Made by a program: the position numbers and the translations under genes | Origin: Streptococcus sanguinis | GTDB lineage: Bacteria > Bacillota > Bacilli > Lactobacillales > Streptococcaceae | Direction of reading: 5' to 3' | Assembly (NCBI GenBank): GCA_013378335.1 | Contig: CP040556.1 | Span: forward strand, 1,116,001 to 1,180,000 | Length of the DNA stretch: 64,000 bases | The notes under the pieces: model-generated | What the model saw: the letters and a program-made list of their open reading frames with translations, nothing else | Told to the model about the DNA's origin: nothing | Databases searched by the model: none | In this document: positions 56,945-64,000 of the stretch, in pieces | Numbering within the stretch: position 1 is the stretch's first letter | Layout of the letters: the number at the start of each line of letters is the position of its first letter

Positions 56945-59029
56945 TTGGTAACAAAAACAAAGAAAAAGTCTACGACCAAGAAAAATCTTGTCATCGTAGA
57001 GTCGCCTGCTAAGGCAAAAACAATAGAAAAATATCTGGGACGAAACTACAAGGTTCTAGCCAGTGTCGGGCATATTCGTGACCTGAAAAAGTCTACTATG
57101 TCCATTGATTTTGAGAACAACTATGAGCCGCAGTACATCAATATTCGTGGTAAAGGTCCGTTGATTAATGACTTGAAAAAAGAAGCGAAGAAAGCTAAAC
57201 AAGTCTTTCTGGCAAGTGACCCGGACCGCGAAGGAGAAGCTATTTCTTGGCATCTGGCTCACATTCTTAATCTGGATGAGAAAGAGAAAAACCGTGTCGT
57301 CTTTAATGAAATCACCAAAGATGCAGTCAAGAACGCTTTTAAAGAGCCGCGCCAGATTGATATGGATCTGGTTGATGCCCAGCAGGCTCGTCGAGTTTTG
57401 GATCGCTTGGTGGGTTATTCCATTTCTCCTATTCTCTGGAAGAAAGTCAAAAAAGGCTTATCAGCTGGTCGGGTGCAGTCTGTCGCCCTCAAGCTAATTA
57501 TCGACCGTGAAAATGAAATCAACGCCTTCAAACCAGAAGAATACTGGACAATTGACGGAACCTTCAAGAAGGGAACTCGTCAGTTTCAGGCCAGCTTCTA
57601 CGGTATGAATGGTAAAAAGATGAAGCTGACCAACAACGACGAGGTCAAAGAAGTGCTTTCTCATCTCAAAGGAGATGATTTTACAGTCGACAGTGTCGAA
57701 AAGAAAGAGCGCAAACGCAATGCTCCGCTGCCCTACACGACTTCCTCTATGCAGCAGGATGCTGCTAATAAGATTAATTTCCGGACTCGTAAGACCATGA
57801 TGGTGGCTCAGCAGCTCTATGAGGGGATTAATATCGGTTCTGGCGTACAAGGTCTGATTACGTATATGCGTACCGACTCGACTCGTATCAGTCCAGTAGC
57901 GCAAAATGAAGCAGCAAGTTTTATCACGGATAAATTTGGCGCCAAATATTCCAAACATGGCAGCAAGGCCAAGAACGCTTCTGGCGCTCAAGATGCCCAC
58001 GAAGCCATTCGTCCTTCCAGCGTTTTCAATACTCCAGAAAGTATCGCAAAGTATTTGGACAAGGATCAGCTTAAGCTCTATACGCTAATCTGGAATCGCT
58101 TTGTAGCCAGCCAAATGACAGCAGCAGTCTTTGATACTATGAATGTCAAGCTGGGGCAAAATGGTGTCCAATTTGCTGCCAACGGCAGTCAGGTCAAGTT
58201 TGATGGCTATCTGGCTATTTATAACGACTCTGACAAGAATAAAATGCTGCCGGACATGGAAAAGGGTGATACCGTCAAACGTGTCAATACCAATCCAGAA
58301 CAGCACTTTACCCAGCCGCCTGCTCGTTATTCTGAAGCGACTCTTATCAAGACTTTAGAAGAAAATGGTGTTGGTCGGCCGTCTACCTATGCACCGACCA
58401 TTGAGACCATTCAGAAACGATATTACGTTAAACTGGTTTCCAAGCGTTTTGAGCCGACGGAACTGGGTGAAATTGTCAATTCTCTGATTGTCGAATTCTT
58501 CCCAGGCATTGTAAATGTGAAATTTACAGCCGAAATGGAAGCAAAACTGGATGATGTAGAAGTCGGCAAAGAGCAGTGGCAGAAAGTTATTGACGAGTTT
58601 TATAAACCTTTTGAAAAGGAAGTGGCTAAAGCCGAGACTGAAATGGAGAAAATCCAAATCAAGGATGAGCCAGCCGGTTTTGACTGTGAGGTCTGTGGCA
58701 GTCCCATGGTCATCAAATTGGGTAGATTTGGCAAGTTCTACGCCTGCAGCAATTTCCCAGACTGTCGTCACACTCAGGCTATCGTCAAGGAAATCGGCGT
58801 GACCTGCCCGCAGTGCCAGAAAGGTCAAGTTATTGAGCGTAAGACTAAGCGAAATCGCATTTTTTATGGCTGTGATCGTTATCCTGACTGTGATTTCACA
58901 TCTTGGGACAAGCCAGTCGGTCGGAACTGTCCAAAATGTGACCACTATCTGATCGAAAAGAAAGTCCGTGGTGGCGGTAAGCAGGTTGTCTGCAGCAATG
59001 GTGATTACGAAGAAGAAAAAGTGAAATAG
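56945..59029 (+). CDS. topA: DNA topoisomerase I
   Basis: Relaxes negative supercoils. TTG 56945 is preferred (AGAAGGTG lies 7 bases before it), giving 694 residues; GTG 56936 overlaps that site. TOPRIM motifs [18 protein letters not shown] and [14 protein letters not shown], active Tyr in [13 protein letters not shown], gate helix [11 protein letters not shown], and three C-terminal zinc ribbons: CEVCG...CSNFPDC, CPQCQ...CDRYPDC and a last CPKC...C with only three cysteines visible. Confidence 0.95.
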   Translation: MVTKTKKKSTTKKNLVIVESPAKAKTIEKYLGRNYKVLASVGHIRDLKKSTMSIDFENNYEPQYINIRGKGPLINDLKKEAKKAKQVFLASDPDREGEAISWHLAHILNLDEKEKNRVVFNEITKDAVKNAFKEPRQIDMDLVDAQQARRVLDRLVGYSISPILWKKVKKGLSAGRVQSVALKLIIDRENEINAFKPEEYWTIDGTFKKGTRQFQASFYGMNGKKMKLTNNDEVKEVLSHLKGDDFTVDSVEKKERKRNAPLPYTTSSMQQDAANKINFRTRKTMMVAQQLYEGINIGSGVQGLITYMRTDSTRISPVAQNEAASFITDKFGAKYSKHGSKAKNASGAQDAHEAIRPSSVFNTPESIAKYLDKDQLKLYTLIWNRFVASQMTAAVFDTMNVKLGQNGVQFAANGSQVKFDGYLAIYNDSDKNKMLPDMEKGDTVKRVNTNPEQHFTQPPARYSEATLIKTLEENGVGRPSTYAPTIETIQKRYYVKLVSKRFEPTELGEIVNSLIVEFFPGIVNVKFTAEMEAKLDDVEVGKEQWQKVIDEFYKPFEKEVAKAETEMEKIQIKDEPAGFDCEVCGSPMVIKLGRFGKFYACSNFPDCRHTQAIVKEIGVTCPQCQKGQVIERKTKRNRIFYGCDRYPDCDFTSWDKPVGRNCPKCDHYLIEKKVRGGGKQVVCSNGDYEEEKVK

Positions 59030-59045
59030 TTAGCTTAGCAACTTT

Positions 59046-59076
59046 TTACATAACTTATGTTATGTAACGGTTTTTT
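59046..59076 (+). terminator. Terminator after topA
   Basis: TTACATAAC (59046-59054)/GTTATGTAA (59059-59067), loop TTAT, then CGG and a T run. Confidence 0.6.
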
Positions 59077-59096
59077 CTAAAAAGGAGGAAAAACTA

Positions 59097-59591
59097 ATGA
59101 CAGATAAATTTGGAGAATTTCTAAAAATTGCGTCTCAACTGAATAAGATGGGAATTGTTCCACTTCTGATGGGTTCTCTAGGTCTGGAACAGGTTACTGG
59201 TCAGGACTGGCAGGCGCGGGATATTGATATTCATGTTCATGGTGATGAGCGTGGCTGGGAAGTGCCAGATGAAGAACGTATTTACGATATGGACAAGATT
59301 GAGCCTATGATGGAGCGCTTGGGCTATCGTTTAGTCAATCTGCACGAGCATGAATTTCAAAAAGAAGATCTGTCTATTGAATTTGGAGCCATGGAAACCT
59401 TGGAGGAATTTTCAGGTGTGCCAATAACGGAGCTGTCTCGAAGAGAAGTAGAGGGTGTTGAATTTCTTTTGCCAACTGCAGAGCAATTTTTAGCTATCTA
59501 CCATGCCTCTTCCCAAGATTCTTACCGAAATGAAAATAACAATCATAAGGATTTTGCTAAGATTGCTTACTTGGAAAAAATGACAAAATGA
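59097..59591 (+). CDS. Nucleotidyltransferase-like protein of unknown role
   Basis: 164 residues. The segment LLMGSLGLEQVTGQDWQARDIDIHVHG has the layout of a nucleotidyltransferase: a GS turn followed by a DxD pair, and LSIEFGAME could give a third acidic residue. Relatives in streptococci are often labelled phosphoribosylanthranilate isomerase, which nothing in this sequence supports. AAGGAGG precedes ATG 59097. Own terminator at 59593; no toxin-antitoxin partner is visible. Confidence 0.65.
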   Translation: MTDKFGEFLKIASQLNKMGIVPLLMGSLGLEQVTGQDWQARDIDIHVHGDERGWEVPDEERIYDMDKIEPMMERLGYRLVNLHEHEFQKEDLSIEFGAMETLEEFSGVPITELSRREVEGVEFLLPTAEQFLAIYHASSQDSYRNENNNHKDFAKIAYLEKMTK

Positions 59592-59592
59592 G

Positions 59593-59625
59593 AGACATTC
59601 AGGAATTCTCCTGTCTGTCTTTTTT
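59593..59625 (+). terminator. Terminator before trmFO
   Basis: GACA...CAGGA (59594-59604)/TCCTG...TGTC (59609-59619), then TTTTTT. Confidence 0.75.
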
Positions 59626-59635
59626 ACTATCTTTT

Positions 59636-59644
59636 TGTTATAAT
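59636..59644 (+). promoter_or_regulatory. Extended -10 promoter of trmFO
   Basis: TGT followed by TATAAT (59639-59644), 40 bases before ATG 59685. Confidence 0.6.
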
Positions 59645-59684
59645 GGTCAGAGTGAAAATCTAGAAATATCCAAGGGAGAGTATC

Positions 59685-61019
59685 ATGTCATCATCCTATA
59701 TCAATGTTATCGGTGCTGGTCTGGCTGGCAGTGAAGCAGCTTACCAGATTGCAAAGCGTGGCATCCCAGTCAAACTCTATGAAATGAGAGGTGTTAAGTC
59801 AACGCCTCAGCACAAAACTGCAGACTTTGCAGAACTGGTCTGCTCTAACTCTCTGCGAGGAGATGCGCTGACCAATGCAGTTGGTTTGCTCAAGGAAGAA
59901 ATGCGGCGGTTGGACTCGGTCATCTTAAAGTCAGCAGAAGCGACACGTGTTCCAGCGGGTGGTGCTCTAGCGGTTGATAGAGAAGGTTTTTCGCAGATGG
60001 TGACGGAATTAGTGACCAATCATCCATTGATTGAGGTCATTCGTGAAGAAATCACCGAAATTCCGGAGGATGCCATCACAGTTATTGCGACAGGACCCTT
60101 GACCAGCGATGCTTTGGCCGAAAAAATCCACGCGCTCAATGGAGGTGACGGTTTTTATTTCTACGACGCAGCAGCGCCAATCATTGATGTTAATACCATT
60201 GAAATGACCAAGGTCTATCTCAAATCCCGCTATGATAAGGGGGAAGCAGCCTATCTCAACGCGCCAATGACTAAGCAAGAATTTATGGATTTCCATGAAG
60301 CCTTAGTCAATGCTGAGGAAGCACCGCTCAATTCCTTTGAGAAAGAAAAATACTTTGAAGGCTGTATGCCAATTGAAGTCATGGCTAAGCGAGGCGTTAA
60401 AACCATGCTTTATGGACCGATGAAGCCAGTTGGTTTAGAATATCCAGATGACTACCAAGGACCTCGAGATGGTGAATATAAGACGCCGTACGCTGTGGTG
60501 CAGCTTCGTCAGGACAATGCAGCAGGCAGTCTTTACAACATCGTTGGCTTCCAAACTCATCTCAAGTGGGGCGAGCAAAAACGAGTCTTTCAAATGATTC
60601 CTGGCCTTAAGAATGCAGAATTTGTCCGCTATGGTGTTATGCATCGAAACTCTTATATGGACTCTCCAAATCTGCTTGAACAGACTTTCCGCTCTAAGAA
60701 ACAGCCAAATCTTTTCTTTGCAGGACAAATGACTGGAGTTGAAGGCTATGTCGAGTCAGCGGCTTCTGGTTTGGTTGCTGGTATCAATGCCGCTCGACTC
60801 TTCAAGGGAGAAGAAGCACTTGTTTTTCCAGAAACAACAGCTATTGGAAGTCTGCCTCATTATGTTACTCATGCTGACAGCAAGCATTTCCAACCCATGA
60901 ATGTCAATTTTGGCATTATCAAAGAGCTGGACGGCCCTCGAATTCGTGACAAGAAAGAGCGCTATGAGAAAATTGCTGAGCGAGCCTTGCAGGATTTACA
61001 GCCTTATTTGGATAAATAA
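59685..61019 (+). CDS. trmFO: Folate-dependent tRNA (uracil-54-C5) methyltransferase TrmFO
   Basis: FAD enzyme that makes ribothymidine in the T loop of tRNA with methylene-THF as carbon source. 444 residues; FAD motif [21 protein letters not shown], then [20 protein letters not shown] with a conserved Cys, [13 protein letters not shown] with the second conserved Cys, and the C-terminal [25 protein letters not shown] precedes ATG 59685. Single gene. Confidence 0.96.
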   Translation: MSSSYINVIGAGLAGSEAAYQIAKRGIPVKLYEMRGVKSTPQHKTADFAELVCSNSLRGDALTNAVGLLKEEMRRLDSVILKSAEATRVPAGGALAVDREGFSQMVTELVTNHPLIEVIREEITEIPEDAITVIATGPLTSDALAEKIHALNGGDGFYFYDAAAPIIDVNTIEMTKVYLKSRYDKGEAAYLNAPMTKQEFMDFHEALVNAEEAPLNSFEKEKYFEGCMPIEVMAKRGVKTMLYGPMKPVGLEYPDDYQGPRDGEYKTPYAVVQLRQDNAAGSLYNIVGFQTHLKWGEQKRVFQMIPGLKNAEFVRYGVMHRNSYMDSPNLLEQTFRSKKQPNLFFAGQMTGVEGYVESAASGLVAGINAARLFKGEEALVFPETTAIGSLPHYVTHADSKHFQPMNVNFGIIKELDGPRIRDKKERYEKIAERALQDLQPYLDK

Positions 61020-61052
61020 TCTATTTTCTATCATTATCTAATAAAAATCATC

Positions 61053-61080
61053 AAAAAGTTAGGAATTTCCTAACTTTTTT
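61053..61080 (+). terminator. Terminator after trmFO
   Basis: AAAAAGTTAGG (61053-61063)/CCTAACTTTTT (61069-61079), five-base loop, T run. Confidence 0.85.
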
Positions 61081-61091
61081 TGCTTAATTTG

Positions 61092-61100
61092 TGATATAAT
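61092..61100 (+). promoter_or_regulatory. Extended -10 promoter of the hydrolase/ATP-grasp operon
   Basis: TGA followed by TATAAT (61095-61100), 35 bases before ATG 61136. Confidence 0.6.
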
Positions 61101-61123
61101 AAATAAAAATTTTGAAAATAGAA

Positions 61124-61138
61124 AGTTTTCTGAAAATG
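61124..61138 (+). promoter_or_regulatory. CodY-like box over the start of the hydrolase operon
   Basis: AGTTTTCTGAAAATG matches AATTTTCWGAAAATT at 13 of 15 positions. It lies downstream of the -10 and includes the ATG at 61136-61138. Confidence 0.45.
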
Positions 61139-61960
61139 AATAAATCCTATTTTTATCTTGAAATGAAAACACATGAGTTAGTCGTTCCTTATACCAAGCA
61201 GAAACGCCGTGTCCGCGTATTGCTTCCAAAGAACTATAGCCAGGATACAAATAAGACTTATCCCGTTGTTTATTTTCATGACGGACAAAATGTTCTTTAT
61301 AGCAAAGAGTCTTTCAGCGGCCATTCGTGGAAAGTCATTCCAACAATCAAGCGCAATCCAGATATTGAGAAAATGATTGTCGTGGCTATTGACAACGATG
61401 GCCAACGGCGCATGAATGAATACGCAGCTTGGAAGTTCCAAGAGTCCAATATTCCCGGCATTCAGTTCGGCGGCAAGGGAACGGAGTATGCGGAGTTTGT
61501 CATGGAAGTTGTCAAGCCTTTCATTGACCAGCATTATCGGACCAAGTCGGATCGGCTGCATACGGCCATGATCGGCTCTTCTCTTGGAGGAAATATCAGC
61601 CAGTTTATCGGTGTTGAATACCAAGATCAGATTGGCTGTCTGGGCATCTTTTCATCAGCTAATTGGCTGCATCAGGAAGCTTTTGATCGTTATATTGAGA
61701 GAAAAAAACTTCAGGCAGACCAGCGAGTTTTCATTTATGTTGGGACGGAAGAGGCTGATGATACGGATAAAACATTGATGGCGGGCAATATCAAGCAGGC
61801 CTATATTGATTCATCGCTCAGCTATTTCCGGCAGTTACTTGTGTCTGGGGTAGATTTGTCCAATATTCAGATTAAGATCCAGTCTGGAGCTATTCACAAC
61901 GAGATCGCTTGGGCGGAGCACTTGCCGGACTGTTTCCGTTTTATCGGCGAAAAATGGTAA
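61136..61960 (+). CDS. Esterase-like alpha/beta hydrolase
   Basis: 274 residues from ATG 61136 (MNKSYFYLEMKTHELV). Esterase D/enterochelin-esterase (PF00756-like) fold: early strand YPVVYFHDGQNVLY, nucleophile Ser in MIGSSLGGNISQF, and a late His in SGAIHNEIAWAEHLP. No signal peptide, so it acts in the cytoplasm. First gene of three; the next begins 32 bases later. The substrate is unknown; pairing with a second esterase and an ATP-grasp ligase suggests making or releasing an ester or amide. Confidence 0.8.
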   Translation: MNKSYFYLEMKTHELVVPYTKQKRRVRVLLPKNYSQDTNKTYPVVYFHDGQNVLYSKESFSGHSWKVIPTIKRNPDIEKMIVVAIDNDGQRRMNEYAAWKFQESNIPGIQFGGKGTEYAEFVMEVVKPFIDQHYRTKSDRLHTAMIGSSLGGNISQFIGVEYQDQIGCLGIFSSANWLHQEAFDRYIERKKLQADQRVFIYVGTEEADDTDKTLMAGNIKQAYIDSSLSYFRQLLVSGVDLSNIQIKIQSGAIHNEIAWAEHLPDCFRFIGEKW

Positions 61961-61992
61961 TCTAGTCAAACAGTGAGAAAGAGGTAGAAACT

Positions 61993-62733
61993 ATGCATGT
62001 AGAATTTTTAAGTCATTGGAGTGGCAATTTAGGCCGTGAAATGTATGTCAATCGCTATGGCCACGCTGGGCTCCCGATTATAGTCTTTGCATCATCAGGC
62101 GGCAGCCACAATGAGTATGCTGACTTTGGCATGATTGAGGCCTGCGCAGGTTTTATTGAGGCTGGTAAGGTCCAGTTTTTCACTCTCAGCAGTGTTGATA
62201 GTGAGAGTTGGTTGGCGGACTGGAAGCACCCTCACGACCGAGCAGAAATGCATCGTGCTTATGAGCGTTATGTCATTGAGGAAGCAATTCCTTTCGTTAA
62301 GCATAAGACGGGCTGGTTTGACCCTATGATGACGACAGGCTGCTCCATGGGAGCTTATCATGCTGTTAATTTCTTCCTGCAGCATCCAGATGTTTTCAAT
62401 AAAGTGATTGCCCTCAGTGGTGTCTATGATGCACGTTTCTTTGTCGGTGACAATTTGAATGACGAAGTCATTTATCAAAACTCGCCAGCTGACTATATCT
62501 GGAACCAAAATGATGGATGGTTTATTGACCACTATCGACAGGCCGATATTATCGTTTGTACAGGCTTGGGCGACTGGGAGCAAGATGGCTTGCCTTCCTT
62601 CTACACGCTGAAAGAAGCTTTTGAGCATAAGAATATTCCAGCTTGGTTTTCTGAATGGGGCCACGATGTTTCCCATGACTGGATTTGGTGGCGTAAGCAA
62701 ATGCCTTATTTCCTCAATGAACTCAATCTTTAA
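61993..62733 (+). CDS. Second esterase-like alpha/beta hydrolase
   Basis: 246 residues of the same broad esterase family as the gene before, but not a recent copy of it. Strand LPIIVFASSGGSHNEYADFG, nucleophile Ser in TTGCSMGAYHAVNFFL, acid region GLGDWEQDGLP and His in WGHDVSHDWIWWRK. No signal peptide. GAAAGAGGT lies before ATG 61993. The ATP-grasp gene starts 12 bases after its stop, so the three genes form an operon. Confidence 0.8.
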   Translation: MHVEFLSHWSGNLGREMYVNRYGHAGLPIIVFASSGGSHNEYADFGMIEACAGFIEAGKVQFFTLSSVDSESWLADWKHPHDRAEMHRAYERYVIEEAIPFVKHKTGWFDPMMTTGCSMGAYHAVNFFLQHPDVFNKVIALSGVYDARFFVGDNLNDEVIYQNSPADYIWNQNDGWFIDHYRQADIIVCTGLGDWEQDGLPSFYTLKEAFEHKNIPAWFSEWGHDVSHDWIWWRKQMPYFLNELNL

Positions 62734-62745
62734 AGGAGGTTTCCT

Positions 62746-63912
62746 ATGAATTATATCGTTATTTCTCCCTACTATCCGCAAAATTTTCAGCAGTTTACAG
62801 TGGAGCTGGCTAACAAAGGAATCACCGTTCTGGGAATCGGTCAGGAGCCTTATGACCAGCTAGACCAGCCTTTGAAGGATTCATTGACTGAATATTTCAG
62901 AGTAGAAAATCTTGAAAATCTTGACGAAGTCAAAAGAGCGGTGGCCTTTCTTTTCTACAAGCATGGGCCTATCGATCGGATTGAGTCTCATAACGAATAC
63001 TGGCTGGAACTGGACGCTGAGTTGCGTGAGCAATTCAATGTTTTTGGAGCAAAACCAAAAGATCTGAAAAAGACCAAGTTCAAATCAGAGATGAAGAAAC
63101 TCTTTAAAAAAGCAGGTGTTCCAGTCGTTCCAGGTCAGATTGTCAACACAGAAGCTGGGGCAGATTTGGCTGTCAAGAAACTTGGTTTGCCTTTGATTGC
63201 TAAGCCTGATAATGGAGTGGGAGCAGCTGCGACCTTTAAATTGGAAACGACAGAAGATGTCGAACGATTCAAGCAAGAATGGGATCATCAGACAGCTTAT
63301 TTCTTTGAAAAGTTTGTCCAGTCTGGCGAAATCTGTACTTTTGATGGTTTGGTAGATAAGGACGGTCAGATCGTCTTTGCAACCACCTTTGACTATGCGC
63401 ATACACCGCTGGATTTGATGATGTATAAGATGGATAATTCCTACTACGTTCTCAAGGATATGGATCCAAAGCTGCGTGCTTATGGAGAAGCGATCGTCAA
63501 AATCTTCGGCATGAAAGAACGCTTTTTCCATATTGAGTTCTTCCGCGAGGGGGATGATTATGTAGCCATTGAGTACAATAACCGTCCAGCCGGTGGCTTT
63601 ACCATTGATGTTTATAATTTCGCTCACTCAATCGATCTTTACAGAGGCTATGCAGCGATTGTAGCAGGGGAGCCCTTTCCAGCTGCCCACATGGAGCCGC
63701 TGTATTGTCTGGCAACCTCGCGTCGTGCATCAACGAACTATGCTTACCTTGAGGCTGACTTGCTGGAGAAATACAGAGATAACTTCAAGGTTAAGAAAGA
63801 GATGCCAGCCGCTTTTGCGGAGCTGCAAGGTGACTACCTCTATATGCTGACAACTCCAAGTCGCGAGCAAATGGAGCAGATGATTGCAGATTTTGCTAAA
63901 CAGGCAGACTAA
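62746..63912 (+). CDS. ATP-grasp enzyme of unknown substrate
   Basis: 388 residues. A Rossmann-like preATP-grasp domain (about 1-100) is followed by the ATP-grasp: LPLIAKPDNGVGAAATFKL (ATP Lys and glycine loop), YFFEKFVQSGEICTFDGLVD, and the metal motif HIEFFREGDDYVAIEYNNRPAGG (Glu and Asn). Such enzymes form amide or thioester bonds through acyl phosphates. It resembles carbamoyl-phosphate-synthase-type and amino-acid ligase members, but the substrate is not known. AAAGGAGG precedes ATG 62746. The final 88 bases of the window hold no gene that I can see. Confidence 0.85.
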   Translation: MNYIVISPYYPQNFQQFTVELANKGITVLGIGQEPYDQLDQPLKDSLTEYFRVENLENLDEVKRAVAFLFYKHGPIDRIESHNEYWLELDAELREQFNVFGAKPKDLKKTKFKSEMKKLFKKAGVPVVPGQIVNTEAGADLAVKKLGLPLIAKPDNGVGAAATFKLETTEDVERFKQEWDHQTAYFFEKFVQSGEICTFDGLVDKDGQIVFATTFDYAHTPLDLMMYKMDNSYYVLKDMDPKLRAYGEAIVKIFGMKERFFHIEFFREGDDYVAIEYNNRPAGGFTIDVYNFAHSIDLYRGYAAIVAGEPFPAAHMEPLYCLATSRRASTNYAYLEADLLEKYRDNFKVKKEMPAAFAELQGDYLYMLTTPSREQMEQMIADFAKQAD

Positions 63913-64000
63913 TCAAAAACATGCTCTGCTATTATTTTCGTATAACAGTTTCAAAATAGTAAAAACTACTCTAGCACAAAAAGTTTGTGAAATTTCTATT

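Noticed and set aside
63981..64000. Possible Rex half-site TTGTGAAATTTC at the window end
   Set aside because: The second half of the palindrome is not there and the sequence is cut off.

Overview
The window looks like a low-GC Firmicute chromosome of the genus Streptococcus, most probably Streptococcus sanguinis or a close relative in the sanguinis/mitis groups. The support is gene content and order: a split coaB/coaC pair, two PyrR-attenuated pyrimidine units, gyrA followed directly by srtA, radC next to rex and prs2, the relQ-nadK-rluD-pta run, a surface 5'-nucleotidase with an LPQTG anchor, ComX-type CIN boxes and CodY boxes. No plasmid, prophage, insertion sequence or CRISPR array was seen. 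Most of the window is conserved core genome; the accessory material is mainly between parE and parC.

Layout. 1-8.8 kb: tail of a cut-off gene, then pyrK-pyrDb and pyrF-pyrE, each behind its own promoter and PyrR attenuator, a GT39-like membrane protein with a DUF4336 gene, ung-mutX and pyrC. 9-11.8 kb: surface 5'-nucleotidase and, convergent to it, plsY. 12-21.5 kb: topoisomerase IV genes parE and parC, separated by a 5-kb variable interval with AT-rich membrane proteins, a frameshifted acetyltransferase, a Fic remnant, an acetyltransferase, an ANT(6)-like gene and structured intergenic DNA. 21.5-30.6 kb: ilvE behind a perfect CodY box, DUF2969, tRNA-Tyr, tRNA-Gln, rpsA, tRNA-Arg, a NUDIX gene, ldh (minus), gyrA, srtA and radC. 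30.6-35.6 kb, minus strand: prs2, cysteine desulfurase, DUF1831, DUF4649, rex, a class I amidotransferase, and upstream a CYTH gene. 35.7-40.3 kb: relQ-nadK-pseudouridine synthase-pta and mutY. 40.3-44.6 kb, minus: a thioredoxin-like gene, pgm, and coaB-coaC-ECF transporter. 44.7-55.9 kb: fhs, acetyltransferases, a broken lipoprotein gene, an AlkD-like gene, an asd-type RNA with a duplicated hairpin element, asd-dapA, an ATP-cone protein, rbgA-rnhB, a broken PRD antiterminator and a hexapeptide acetyltransferase. 56-64 kb: dprA (CIN box), topA, a nucleotidyltransferase-like gene, trmFO, and a three-gene operon of two esterase-like hydrolases and an ATP-grasp enzyme.

How it fits together. De novo UMP synthesis (pyrK, pyrDb, pyrF, pyrE, pyrC) sits with prs2, which makes PRPP for it. 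Redox and carbon control are represented by rex, ldh with a cre-like site, and pta. CodY is inferred to link ilvE, asd and possibly the terminal hydrolase/ATP-grasp operon. Competence is represented by dprA and radC, each with a CIN-type box 18-19 bases before the start codon. Sortase A would anchor the LPQTG nucleotidase.

The points most worth a second look are: the duplicated 51-base foldable element between the asd-type RNA and asd; the uncharacterised esterase/esterase/ATP-grasp operon with a CodY-like box over its start codon; three single-base frameshifts, two clearly and one possibly in short A runs (a GNAT gene, a DUF5052 lipoprotein, the 3' end of mutY); an 11-base-type deletion in a LicT-like antiterminator; a switch-like set of competing helices at 15.2 kb; and two genes (4065, 39124) whose start codons lie at the predicted transcription start.
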